The position numbers were made by a program, and so were the translations under genes. From contig NZ_JAYMGI010000002.1 of assembly GCF_035825295.1 (NCBI RefSeq), forward strand, positions 7,578,001 through 7,642,000: a stretch of DNA of 64,000 bases, in the 5' to 3' direction. The notes beneath the pieces were generated by a model. The model did no database searches, was not told where the DNA came from, and saw only the letters and a program-made list of their open reading frames with translations. The stretch comes from Actinacidiphila sp. DG2A-62 (lineage in GTDB: Bacteria > Actinomycetota > Actinomycetes > Streptomycetales > Streptomycetaceae). Shown one piece after another: positions 44,936 through 52,439 of this stretch (position 1 is its first letter; the number at the start of each line of letters is the position of its first letter).

Positions 44936-45046
44936 CGCCGATGCGCCGCCGGGGACACGGGCGGCGCGCGGGGCCCGCGCGGGCGGACAGAGGCTGTGCG
45001 GAGCCGATCTCGACGCGAAACCGACCGAACGTGAAGGTGCACACCA

Positions 45047-45484
45047 GTGGCGAGCAAGGAAGAACTCAAGGCGGCGATCCACGCGGCCTTCGACGCGGCC
45101 GTTCCCGGCGGCGCGGACTACATCAAGGTCTACGCCTCGGACATGAAGCAGCGGAACTACATCGTGTTCCGCAGTACCACGGTCTACAACTACGCGGTCG
45201 GCTTCCGGCCGGACAGCAACGACCTGGTGATCGTCCCGCTCGCCGAGGACAAGGGCGCGGTCACCGCGGGCGCGCCGGTCACCATCACCGACGCCAACCG
45301 CGGCGCGGTCAAGAAGCGGGACCTCCAGGGGCGTTTCCACATAGCCACCACCGACGGCCAGAAGTTCCGGCTGGTCGTCATCCCGTCGGTCCCGAAGATC
45401 ACGGCCGGCTTCTACCAGCTGCCCGTCGACCAGCGCGCCGAGTACGAGGCGTTCGAGGCGGTCAAGCAGCGCATCTGCGCCTGA
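45047..45484 (+). CDS. Conserved-looking protein of unknown function
   Basis: 145 residues, not recognised. The composition is balanced (several Tyr, Phe and Lys, no low complexity), which marks it as a real folded protein. The N-terminus is helical (SKEELKAAIHAAFDAA), followed by a strand-rich core (YIKVYASDM, YIVFRSTTVYNYAVGF, LVIVPLAE) and a short C-terminal helix ending in RICA. No signal peptide, membrane segment or known catalytic motif is visible. The GTG at 45047 has GAAGGTG upstream. It is divergent from the TetR gene with a shared palindrome, so it may be that regulator's target. Confidence 0.75.
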   Translation: MASKEELKAAIHAAFDAAVPGGADYIKVYASDMKQRNYIVFRSTTVYNYAVGFRPDSNDLVIVPLAEDKGAVTAGAPVTITDANRGAVKKRDLQGRFHIATTDGQKFRLVVIPSVPKITAGFYQLPVDQRAEYEAFEAVKQRICA

Positions 45485-45645
45485 CGCCCGGGGGCCGCCG
45501 CCGTCGCGGCGGCGGCCCGCCCGGCCGGTGCGGTCCGGCTCGCCACGGACATGCGGGACGTCCGGCCCGACTGCCGCGTTCGATAGCCGCGGCCTATCAC
45601 GTCGATTCGGACTCGGTGTTGGCCAAGTCACCCCTCGGCGTGATT

Positions 45646-45662
45646 CGATCGATCATCGATCG
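45646..45662. repeat. Perfect palindrome upstream of the sigma-like gene
   Basis: CGATCGATCATCGATCG is perfectly symmetric around its central base and ends 28 bases before the ATG at 45691. It may be an operator or a short hairpin in the 5' leader. The rest of the gap 45485-45690 has no gene. Confidence 0.55.
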
Positions 45663-45690
45663 GCCGATGACGACCGAGGGGGAGAGCGAG

Positions 45691-46212
45691 ATGACCACCA
45701 CCGCCGTACGTCCGTCGTCCCGTCGGATGCCCGAATGGTCCGAGCGCTTCGAGCGCGAGGTCCTGACCCACCTCGACCGGCTCTACGCCGGCGCCCGCTG
45801 GATGACCTCCGACGGCGCCGCGGCGGAGGACCTGGTCCAGCGCGCCGTCGAGCGCGCGCTGCGCGACTTCCATCCGGCCCGGCCCGAGAGCGCCGTGCGC
45901 GTCTGGCTGTTCGGCCACCTGGTCGGCGCGTGGTTCGACGCGGAGCCGCTGCACCCCGGCGCGCCCGGCCGGGTCCGCCCGACCGTGCCCGCGACCGCCG
46001 ACGAGGTGATCCTCGGCGCGAAGGACGCGCTCACGCCGATCGTCCGCATCACCCTCTACCTCGTCGACGTCGAGGAGTTCGACTACCGCGAGGTCGCCGC
46101 CGTCACCGAGGTGACCCCCGGCATCGTGGAGTCGCGGGTCCGCCGCGCCCACGAGCGGCTGTCCGACCGGCTCGCCGCGTGGCTGCGCGACGCCGCGACG
46201 GGCGGGGAGTGA
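45691..46212 (+). CDS. Small ECF-like sigma factor / sigma-70-like protein
   Basis: 173 residues. A region-2-like segment (LTHLDRLYAGARWMTSDGAAAEDLVQRAVERALRDF) is joined by a short linker to a region-4-like helix-turn-helix (TLYLVDVEEFDYREVAAVTE, VTPGIVESRVRRAHERLSDRLAAWL). This is the outline of a compact extracytoplasmic-function sigma factor; the region-2 -10 recognition helix is short, so activity is not assured. I chose ATG 45691 because AGGGGGAG precedes it; ATG 45667 is an alternative. No anti-sigma gene is adjacent. Confidence 0.78.
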   Translation: MTTTAVRPSSRRMPEWSERFEREVLTHLDRLYAGARWMTSDGAAAEDLVQRAVERALRDFHPARPESAVRVWLFGHLVGAWFDAEPLHPGAPGRVRPTVPATADEVILGAKDALTPIVRITLYLVDVEEFDYREVAAVTEVTPGIVESRVRRAHERLSDRLAAWLRDAATGGE

Positions 46213-46362
46213 ACCCGCGCGCAGTGCGCCGCGGCTGATCCGCGGGCGGCGAGCGGGCGGGACGCGCGCCGCGCTTCGCCGTCCGCCACGGCCGCCGGCC
46301 GGTAGGCCCCCGGAGCCGGACGCACGCTCCCGGCTCGTGCCGGCTCTCCGGCCCCTACCCGC

Positions 46363-47478
46363 TCAGCCCCGTGCGAGCTGCTGCTCCGGTTCCGCACCGG
46401 CCACGGTCGCGGCCTCGTGCGCGGCCGCGACCTGGGCGGTCCGCGGCGCGGCGGGCCCGCGGCGGCGGGTGGGGACGCAGGCCGCGACGAGCCCGGCCAG
46501 GATCAGCAGGCTGCCGGTCGCGGCCCTCGCGGTGAGGTGCTCGTGCAGGACGACGACGCCGAGGAAGGACGCCGCGAACGGCTCGGCCAGGCTCAGCGTG
46601 CCCACGGTCGCCGCGCCGGTGGCGGGCAGGCCCGCGGAGAACAGCCAGTAGGCCACGGCCGTGGTCGCCAGCCCCAGCCACGCGACCAGGCCCAGCCCCG
46701 CGGCGCCGCCGAGCGCGGGCGCGGACGCGGCGATCCACGGCGCGAGCGGCACCGCGCCCAGCAGCAGCGCCAGCGCCGACACCGCCGGCAGGTGGACGCC
46801 CGGGTGGTCGACGGCCAGTTGCTTGGCGTAGACCGTGTACACGCCATAGCAGATCCCCGAGGCGGTCGCGGCCAGCAGCCCGAGGAGGTCGGGTCCGGCG
46901 CCCGAGGGCGCGAGCAGCAGCGCGCAGCCGGCCACCGCGCCGGCCGTGGCGACCAGCCACGTCCTGGTCAGGCGCTCCCCGGTCACGACGCGCGCCATCA
47001 GGCCGGTCGCCACGGGACCGACGCCCAGCGCCACCACGGTGGCCAGCGCGGCCCCGGTGCGCGCCGCCGCGTAGAGGAAGGCCGCCTGGTAGACGCCGGT
47101 GGCCGCGGCGCACACGAGCAGCGGCCGGGCCAGGCCGCGGCGCAGCGCCGGTCCCAGACCGCGCAGGCCGCGCCGGGCCATCACCGCGAGCACCGCGCCG
47201 CCGACCAGCAGCCGCCACCCGCCGAGCCCCGCCGGGTCCATCGGCGCGTCCGCGAGCGCCTGCGCCTGCCCGACGGTTCCCCACAGCAGCGCCGCCGCCA
47301 GGACCAGCCCGGCCCCGCCGGGACGGAAGGAGCCGCGACCGCCGCGCCGAAGCCCGCTCCTGCCGCGCCCGCCCCCGCCCGTCTCGCGTCCGCTCGCCGT
47401 CCGCTGTTCGCCCGTGGCCTCGTGTCCGCCCGCGCCGGGCCCGCTCCCGTCCGACCACCGGTGTTCGTGTCGCCTCAT
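46363..47478 (-). CDS. DMT/EamA-family transporter
   Basis: 371 residues with about ten hydrophobic helices in two EamA repeats (first GLVLAAALLWGTVGQAQAL, second DLLGLLAATASGICYGVYTVYAKQL). Conserved small-residue segments (LGVGPVATGLM, LSLAEPFAASFLGVVVLHE) are typical of inner-membrane exporters of amino acids or other metabolites. The first ~55 residues are Gly/Arg-rich, so an internal start is possible. It is divergent from an Lrp-type regulator with only 72 bases between the starts, the usual arrangement of an exporter and its Lrp control gene, so amino-acid export is a fair guess. Confidence 0.9.
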   Translation of the reverse strand: MRRHEHRWSDGSGPGAGGHEATGEQRTASGRETGGGGRGRSGLRRGGRGSFRPGGAGLVLAAALLWGTVGQAQALADAPMDPAGLGGWRLLVGGAVLAVMARRGLRGLGPALRRGLARPLLVCAAATGVYQAAFLYAAARTGAALATVVALGVGPVATGLMARVVTGERLTRTWLVATAGAVAGCALLLAPSGAGPDLLGLLAATASGICYGVYTVYAKQLAVDHPGVHLPAVSALALLLGAVPLAPWIAASAPALGGAAGLGLVAWLGLATTAVAYWLFSAGLPATGAATVGTLSLAEPFAASFLGVVVLHEHLTARAATGSLLILAGLVAACVPTRRRGPAAPRTAQVAAAHEAATVAGAEPEQQLARG

Positions 47479-47550
47479 GGCCTACAAGCTAGCCAGGAGT
47501 TCGCCATACTGATCCGGTCAGCGCACATCGTCAGGCATAAGGGAGCAAAC

Positions 47551-48051
47551 GTGGAACTTGATGCGGTCGACCGCGTCCTGCTGCGGGAACTGCAGAACGA
47601 TGCACGGCAGACCAACCGCGAGCTGGCCGCCAAGACCGGCGTCTCGCCCTCGACCTCGCTGGAGCGGGTGCGGCTGCTGCGCGAGGGCGGCCTGATCACC
47701 GGCTACCACGCGGCGCTCGACCTGGAGGCGGCCGGGCGGCCGGTGCAGGCGCTCATCTCGGTGCGCATCCGGCCGCCGGCCCGTCCGGTGATCGAGGGCT
47801 TCCGCGAGTGGGCGCACCAACTGCCCGAGGTGATCGCGATGTTCGTGACCTCGGGCGCGTTCGACTTCCTGCTGCACATCGCCGTGCCGGACGTGAACGG
47901 CGTCTACGCCTTCGTCATCGACCGGCTCACCGAACGCCGCGAGGTGGCCGACGTGCAGACGACGATGGCGTACGAGCATGTGCGGTCGCGGGTCATCGAG
48001 CCCGCGGGCGGTGAGCGCGACACGCCCCGCCCCACCCGCCGCCGGCGCTGA
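47551..48051 (+). CDS. Lrp/AsnC-family transcription regulator
   Basis: 166 residues. N-terminal helix-turn-helix (DAVDRVLLRELQNDARQTNRELAA, KTGVSPSTSLERVRLLREGG) followed by a RAM/Lrp ligand domain (ALISVRIRPPARPVIEGF, VTSGAFDFLLHIAVPDVNG). Such proteins bind an amino acid and usually control a neighbouring transport or catabolic gene; here the divergent EamA exporter is the obvious target. GTG 47551 follows AAGGGAG. No palindrome stands out in the 72-base gap. Confidence 0.94.
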   Translation: MELDAVDRVLLRELQNDARQTNRELAAKTGVSPSTSLERVRLLREGGLITGYHAALDLEAAGRPVQALISVRIRPPARPVIEGFREWAHQLPEVIAMFVTSGAFDFLLHIAVPDVNGVYAFVIDRLTERREVADVQTTMAYEHVRSRVIEPAGGERDTPRPTRRRR

Positions 48052-48077
48052 ACCGCCCCACCCGCGCGCCGACCACC

Positions 48078-48590
48078 TCAGTGCGCGGGCGGCGACCCGG
48101 GATCGCGGCGTGTGTCGTCCAGCTCGCGCAGCCGCTCCAGCGCCGGGACCGCGGCGGCCAGCGCGGCGGCGTCCTCGGCCGGAAGCTCGGCGATCAGCTC
48201 GGCGAAGTGCTCGATGCCGGCCTCGCGCCGGGCGTCGAGGTAGTCGGCGCCCGCCTCGGTGAGGGCGACCAGCACCACCCTGCGGTCGGCCGGGTCGCTG
48301 CGCCGCTCCACCAGGCCGGCCCGCTCCAAATTCGTCACCAGCGTCGTCACCGACGGCTGGGTGACGCCCTCGACCGCCGCGAGGTCGGTGATCCGGCGCG
48401 GCCCGGTGCGGCGGAGCGTGGACAGCGTCGCCAGCGACGTCAGGCTCATGTCGCGGCGGGTGTGCCGCATCAGCGAGGCCAGCAGCCCGTAGACCGCGCC
48501 GGCCGAGCGCCCGGCGCCGGTCCGTTCGGAAGCGGCGGCGGGGGCCGGGGCGGCGGGTCGGCTCATGTCCCGAAGCTTAGCCACGTCCAT
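48078..48590 (-). CDS. MarR-family transcription regulator
   Basis: 170 residues with the MarR winged helix: LATLSTLRRTGPRRITDLAA, VEGVTQPSVTTLVTNLERAGLVERRSDPADRRVVLVALTEAG, then a long C-terminal dimer helix. MarR proteins usually repress a nearby efflux pump until a small molecule binds; the divergent MFS gene at 48712 is the natural target. ATG 48590 has GGAGG eight bases upstream; ATG 48566 is possible. Confidence 0.93.
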   Translation of the reverse strand: MDVAKLRDMSRPAAPAPAAASERTGAGRSAGAVYGLLASLMRHTRRDMSLTSLATLSTLRRTGPRRITDLAAVEGVTQPSVTTLVTNLERAGLVERRSDPADRRVVLVALTEAGADYLDARREAGIEHFAELIAELPAEDAAALAAAVPALERLRELDDTRRDPGSPPAH

Positions 48591-48621
48591 GCCGCGTCCT
48601 CCGGCTCCCTCGACGGCTTCA

Positions 48622-48650
48622 TTGACGATTTATATAGACTATCAATATAG
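48622..48650. promoter_or_regulatory. AT-rich promoter/operator between MarR and MFS genes
   Basis: TTGACG at 48622-48627 and ATATAG at 48645-48650 are 17 bases apart. The interval holds an A/T-rich segment, TATATAGACTATCAATATAG, with inverted half-sites (ATAG and CTAT), striking in DNA this rich in G and C. It fits a MarR operator that overlaps the MFS promoter. Confidence 0.5.
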
Positions 48651-48711
48651 TTGAGCGAGGGGCAGTGCGTCACCGACAGCGACAACCGGGGGGCGGAGGA
48701 GAGGAGCACCC

Positions 48712-50075
48712 ATGAGCCGTACGGCAGCCACACCCGAGGCGGGCGCGGCGGCGAGTCCGTTCCGGCAACCGAAGGCGGTCTGGGCGGTGGCCTTCGCCTG
48801 CGTGATCTCCTTCATGGGCATCGGTTTGGTGGACCCGATCCTGCCGTCGCTCGCGACCAAGCTGCGGGCGAGCCCCAGTCAGGTGGAGCTGCTGTTCACC
48901 AGCTACCTGGTGGTCACCGCGGTGGCGATGCTGGTGACCGGCTGGGTGTCCAGCCGGATCGGCGCCAAGCGCACCCTGATCAGCGGTCTCGTGCTCATCG
49001 TGGTGTTCTCCGCGATCGCCGGCGCCAGCGGCAGCATCGGCGAGATCGTCGGCTTCCGGGCCGGCTGGGCCTGGGCAACGCGTTGTTCATCGCCACCTCC
49101 CTCGCGGTCATCGTCGGCTCGGCCAGCGGCGGCTTCGGCGGCGCGATCGTGCTGTACGAGACGGCGCTCGGCGTCGGCATCGCGTGCGGCCCGCTGCTCG
49201 GCGGCCTGCTCGGCAACGTCAGCTGGCGCGGCCCGTTCTTCGGCGTCTCGGTGCTGATGCTGATCGCCCTGGTCGCCACCGCCGTGCTGGTGCCGCCCAC
49301 CCCGCGGCCCGAGCACCCGTCCTCGATCAGCGAGCCGATCAAGGCGCTGCGGCACCGCAGCCTGGCCACCACCAGCGTCACCGGACTCCTCTACAACTGG
49401 GGCTTCTTCACCATCCTCGGCTACGCGCCGTTCCTGATGGACCTCTCGCCGCTCCGGCTCGGCGCGGTGTTCTGCGGCTGGGGCGTGCTGGTCGCGGTCT
49501 TCGCCGTCTTCGGCGCCCCCTGGCTCAAGTCCCGCTTCGGCACAGCCCGCACGCTCTACGGCAGCCTGCTGCTGATGGCGGTCGACACCCTGGTCATCGG
49601 TCTGTACCCGGACGACCGGACCGCCGTGATCGTGGCGACCATCGTGGCCGGCGTGTTCATCGGCACCAACAACACCCTGGTCACCACCGCCGTGATGAGC
49701 ATCGCGCCGGTGCCGCGGCCGGTCGCCTCCGCGACCTACGGCTTCGTCCGGTTCATCGGCGGCGGCCTCGCCCCCTTCGTGGCGGGCAAGCTGGTCGAGC
49801 ACTACGACACCCACGTGCCGTTCGTGCTCGGCGCGGTCACCGTCGCGGCGTCCGCGGTCGTGCTGAGCACCGTGCACCGCGCCCTGGAGGAGGCCGACGC
49901 CGACGAGGGCCACGCGGGCGCCTCCCACGAGCGCGCCGACGCCGAACAGGCCGCGGGCCGCGCGCCCGGACTGCCGGAGGAGGCCGTGCTCGCCGAGGAG
50001 GCGCTGATCGAGGACCGCGCCCTGGGCGGCCCAAGGCGCGTGGGCCGAACGGACAATGATCGCCGAATCGGGTGA
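48712..50075 (+). CDS. MFS multidrug transporter (one frame break)
   Basis: About 454 residues after repair, with twelve likely membrane helices. Motif A is seen in TGWVSSRIGAKRTLI; the family segment FRAGWGLGNALFIA is rebuilt when one G is restored to the run at 49067-49069, where the printed frame breaks. Later helices include GLLYNWGFFTILGYAPFL and FGTARTLYGSLLLMAVD. The C-terminal ~50 residues are Glu/Ala-rich and cytoplasmic. It is divergent from a MarR repressor, the usual pair for drug efflux. Substrate unknown; it could export the cluster product, though the distance from the PKS genes argues against assuming so. Confidence 0.9.
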
Positions 50076-50158
50076 TGACCTGCGCTTTCAGCATCCCGGT
50101 GCAAGGCCGTGATCCACCCTGGACGAGTCGGCCGACCCTGATCGCGAGAGGGACACCC

Positions 50159-50878
50159 ATGACCACCGCGCCGCAGGACATCACGACCATCAGGCTTGAG
50201 CGCACCTTCGACCAGATGGACGCCGACAGCGACGGCTACCTCGACTGGACGGACTACGAGCGGCTGAGCGACCGCTACACCCAGGCCTACGGGCTGCCAC
50301 GGGACGACCGCCGGGCCCGGGCGCTGCGAACCTTCTGCCAGATCCACTGGCTGGAGCTGCTGCGCCACGCGGGCGTCGACGGTGACCGGCTCACCAAGGA
50401 CCAGTTCGTCATCGGCAGCCGCCTCGCGCTCATGGACACCAGCCGCCTCAACGTGACCGAGGGAGGAGGCCACGCGATCTTCGACGTCGTGGACACCGAC
50501 GGAGACAACGAGGTCAGCAAGGACGAGTTCGCCCGTCTGATGCGAGACGTCTGGAAGTACGACTCGCCGGAGACGATGGAGCTGTTCTCCAAGCTGGACA
50601 CCGACGGGGACGGCGCGATCTCCCGCTACGAGTTCATCCGCGCGGTCCGCGAGCACTTCCTGTCCAACGACCCCGAGGCCCCGGGCAGCATCTTCTTCGG
50701 CCATATCCGACCCGCTCGCCCGACCCCTACCGCCGCCCCCGGACTCCCTCCGCGGGCGGCCGTCCGCGTGGCGGTGCGGAGCGGCGGCGGACCCGGCGAC
50801 CGCGGGGCGGGCGGAGGCGCGGCGTACGGGTCAGCGGCGGGTCAGCGGCGGGTCAGGAGGTGGAGACGAGCGCGGTGA
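50159..50878 (+). CDS. EF-hand calcium-binding protein
   Basis: 239 residues; the calerythrin-like core is residues ~1-180. Canonical loops are DADSDGYLDWTDYE near residue 20, DTDGDNEVSKDEF near 115 and DTDGDGAISRYEF near 150; DGDRLTKDQF near 78 is a weaker fourth. Relatives bind Ca2+ in the cytoplasm and may buffer or sense it. Family members commonly end shortly after a segment like PGSIFFGHI; here an Arg/Gly-rich tail of ~55 residues follows and overlaps the convergent lipoprotein gene by 26 bases, so the true stop may have been lost by a small indel. ATG 50159 follows GAGAGGG. Confidence 0.88.
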   Translation: MTTAPQDITTIRLERTFDQMDADSDGYLDWTDYERLSDRYTQAYGLPRDDRRARALRTFCQIHWLELLRHAGVDGDRLTKDQFVIGSRLALMDTSRLNVTEGGGHAIFDVVDTDGDNEVSKDEFARLMRDVWKYDSPETMELFSKLDTDGDGAISRYEFIRAVREHFLSNDPEAPGSIFFGHIRPARPTPTAAPGLPPRAAVRVAVRSGGGPGDRGAGGGAAYGSAAGQRRVRRWRRAR

Positions 50879-51386
50879 GGTGGACCAGCCGGGCCACACC
50901 GAACTCCAGCGCCAGCGGGAGGGTGTGCGCGGCCGTGACGCCGCGCACCGCGGTGAAGCGGATCACCGGGTTGCCCGAGCCGCCGAAGACGACCGTGGTG
51001 CCGGGGCGCAGCGAGATCCCGGCGGTCTCCAGCGCGCCGCTGCCCTTGTGCGAGCCGCCGACGATGCTGCCCCGGCCGCCGCCGGGCGTCGCCACCATGT
51101 CCAGGTGCTCGGGGACGGAGCTGCCGTTGCGCACGGTCATCGTGAGCGTGCCGTTGCCGGCGGCGTCGAGGTGGGCGACGGCGTCGGTGATGTCCAGGTC
51201 CACGTCCGGCGCCTGGACGCTGAGCCGCCCAGGCGTCGTCGGCTGCGCGGTGGGGACGGCGTCGTCATGGGAGTCCGAGGAGCCGGAACAGGCCGTGGCC
51301 AGGGCGGCGACGGCGGTCAGCGCCGCACAGGCGGCGACCGCCCGCCCGGCTCGTCCGGTCCCGGCGGTGGCGAAGGTGCGTGTCAT
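50853..51386 (-). CDS. PCuAC/DUF461-type lipoprotein (copper-chaperone-like)
   Basis: 177 residues. A signal peptide (RAVAACAALTAVAALATAC) ends in the lipobox Cys near residue 33, so the mature protein should be anchored outside the membrane. The domain has the beta-rich pattern of PCuAC proteins (ALDI-like DITDAVAHLDAAGNGTLTMTVRNGS, VPEHLDMVATPGG, LRPGTTVVFGGSG), but the His-x-Met metal ligands are only partly evident, so copper binding is not sure. ATG 51386 is the start. It is transcribed toward the EF-hand gene. Confidence 0.7.
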   Translation of the reverse strand: MTRTFATAGTGRAGRAVAACAALTAVAALATACSGSSDSHDDAVPTAQPTTPGRLSVQAPDVDLDITDAVAHLDAAGNGTLTMTVRNGSSVPEHLDMVATPGGGRGSIVGGSHKGSGALETAGISLRPGTTVVFGGSGNPVIRFTAVRGVTAAHTLPLALEFGVARLVHLTALVSTS

Positions 51387-51500
51387 CCCTGCATCGTGTC
51401 AAAGCGGCGGGACCTGCCCGCGCCCGCCCCCACCGAGCGCGCCCGCGCCACGGCGCTGGCTCCGGCACGCGCCCCGGCGTGCGCTACGGCACGCGCTCCG

Positions 51501-51552
51501 GCGCGGCGACATCGGCGTGCGCTACGGCGCGGCGACATCGGCATGCGCTACG
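51501..51552. repeat. Two 26-base tandem copies
   Basis: The unit starting GCGCGGCGACATCGGCGTGC occurs at 51501-51526 and 51527-51552 with one mismatch. It lies in the 161-base gap 51387-51547 upstream of the lipoprotein gene and just touches the stop of the TetR gene. Related fragments (GCGCTACGGC) occur just before it. Confidence 0.75.
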
Positions 51553-52303
51553 GCGTGGGCTCCGGCGTCCACTGCGGCGCCGCGTCCCCCGGCCGCGGAC
51601 CCGGCCGCGGACCCGGCCGCGCGTCCTCCGGCACCGGGACCGCGCCGATGCCCACGAGCATCGCGTGCAGCATCCACCGCATCCGCTCCCGGGGCGCGCC
51701 CGAGACCAGCGCGGGAGCCAGCGCCGCGACGTGCGGGTAGCGGTCGGCCGGCGCCTCGTGGACCGCGCGGACCAGCGCCTGCCACTCGCCCTCGGAGTCC
51801 GCCGTCCGGTCGCGGGCCGAGTGCTCGGCGGCCGTCGCGGTGGCCTGCTGGAGCAGCAGGTCGATGCCCCAGGCCGCCTGCGCCGGCGGCACGCCGCCCT
51901 CGTCGAGCGCGTCGAGCAGCGCTTCGGCCAGCCGCAGTTGGTTCTCGCCGCGGGGTCGGGTGATCAGCGCGGACCTGGCCAGCTCCGGGTGCGCGTAGAG
52001 CAGCGCCGTGTAGTCGCCGAGAAGCTTCTCGATGCGCTCCTGCCAGGGCCCGCCGACCGGGATCGCCAGGGTGCCCAGCAGCCGGTCGAGGATCAGGGCG
52101 TGCAGCTCGGCGGTGTTGCTCACATAGACGTAGAGCGAGGCCGGGCCGGTGTCCAGGGCCTGGGCGATGCGGCGGGTGGTGACCTTCGCCAGCCCCTCGG
52201 CGCGCATGATCTCCACCGCCGTCGACACGATGCCGTCCCGGGTCAGCGCCGGCTTGGCCGGCCGCTCGCGGCGGCTGCGCGGCTCCTGCGTACGTGCTGC
52301 CAT
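51548..52303 (-). CDS. TetR-family regulator
   Basis: 251 residues. N-terminal helix-turn-helix at ~20-65 (TRDGIVSTAVEIMRAEGLAK, VTTRRIAQALDTGPASLYVY, VSNTAELHALIL) and a helical effector domain of the TetR_C type (AELHALILDRLLG, AWGIDLLLQQATATAAE). The end has two PGPR repeats. It is divergent from a DHA2-type drug pump, and the gap has nested palindromes (52363-52390), so it is most likely the pump's drug-sensing repressor. ATG 52303. Confidence 0.93.
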   Translation of the reverse strand: MAARTQEPRSRRERPAKPALTRDGIVSTAVEIMRAEGLAKVTTRRIAQALDTGPASLYVYVSNTAELHALILDRLLGTLAIPVGGPWQERIEKLLGDYTALLYAHPELARSALITRPRGENQLRLAEALLDALDEGGVPPAQAAWGIDLLLQQATATAAEHSARDRTADSEGEWQALVRAVHEAPADRYPHVAALAPALVSGAPRERMRWMLHAMLVGIGAVPVPEDARPGPRPGPRPGDAAPQWTPEPTP

Positions 52304-52362
52304 GCCCTCACCGTACCAAACGTGCTCGCTACGAACAGGGCCGTGACGAGCGCGTTCGTGCC

Positions 52363-52390
52363 GAACTTGTTCTCAACGAACATGTTCGTT
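52363..52390. promoter_or_regulatory. Palindromic TetR operator pair
   Basis: A perfect 16-base palindrome AACGAACATGTTCGTT at 52375-52390 is preceded by the palindrome GAACTTGTTC at 52363-52372. Both share GAAC/GTTC half-sites, which recur at 52332-52337 and 52354-52358. They lie between the divergent TetR gene and the efflux pump. Confidence 0.75.
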
Positions 52391-52439
52391 ACCGTGGTGG
52401 GTGCTGAGACACCACCCCTGACGTGAGGAGATGAGGACC

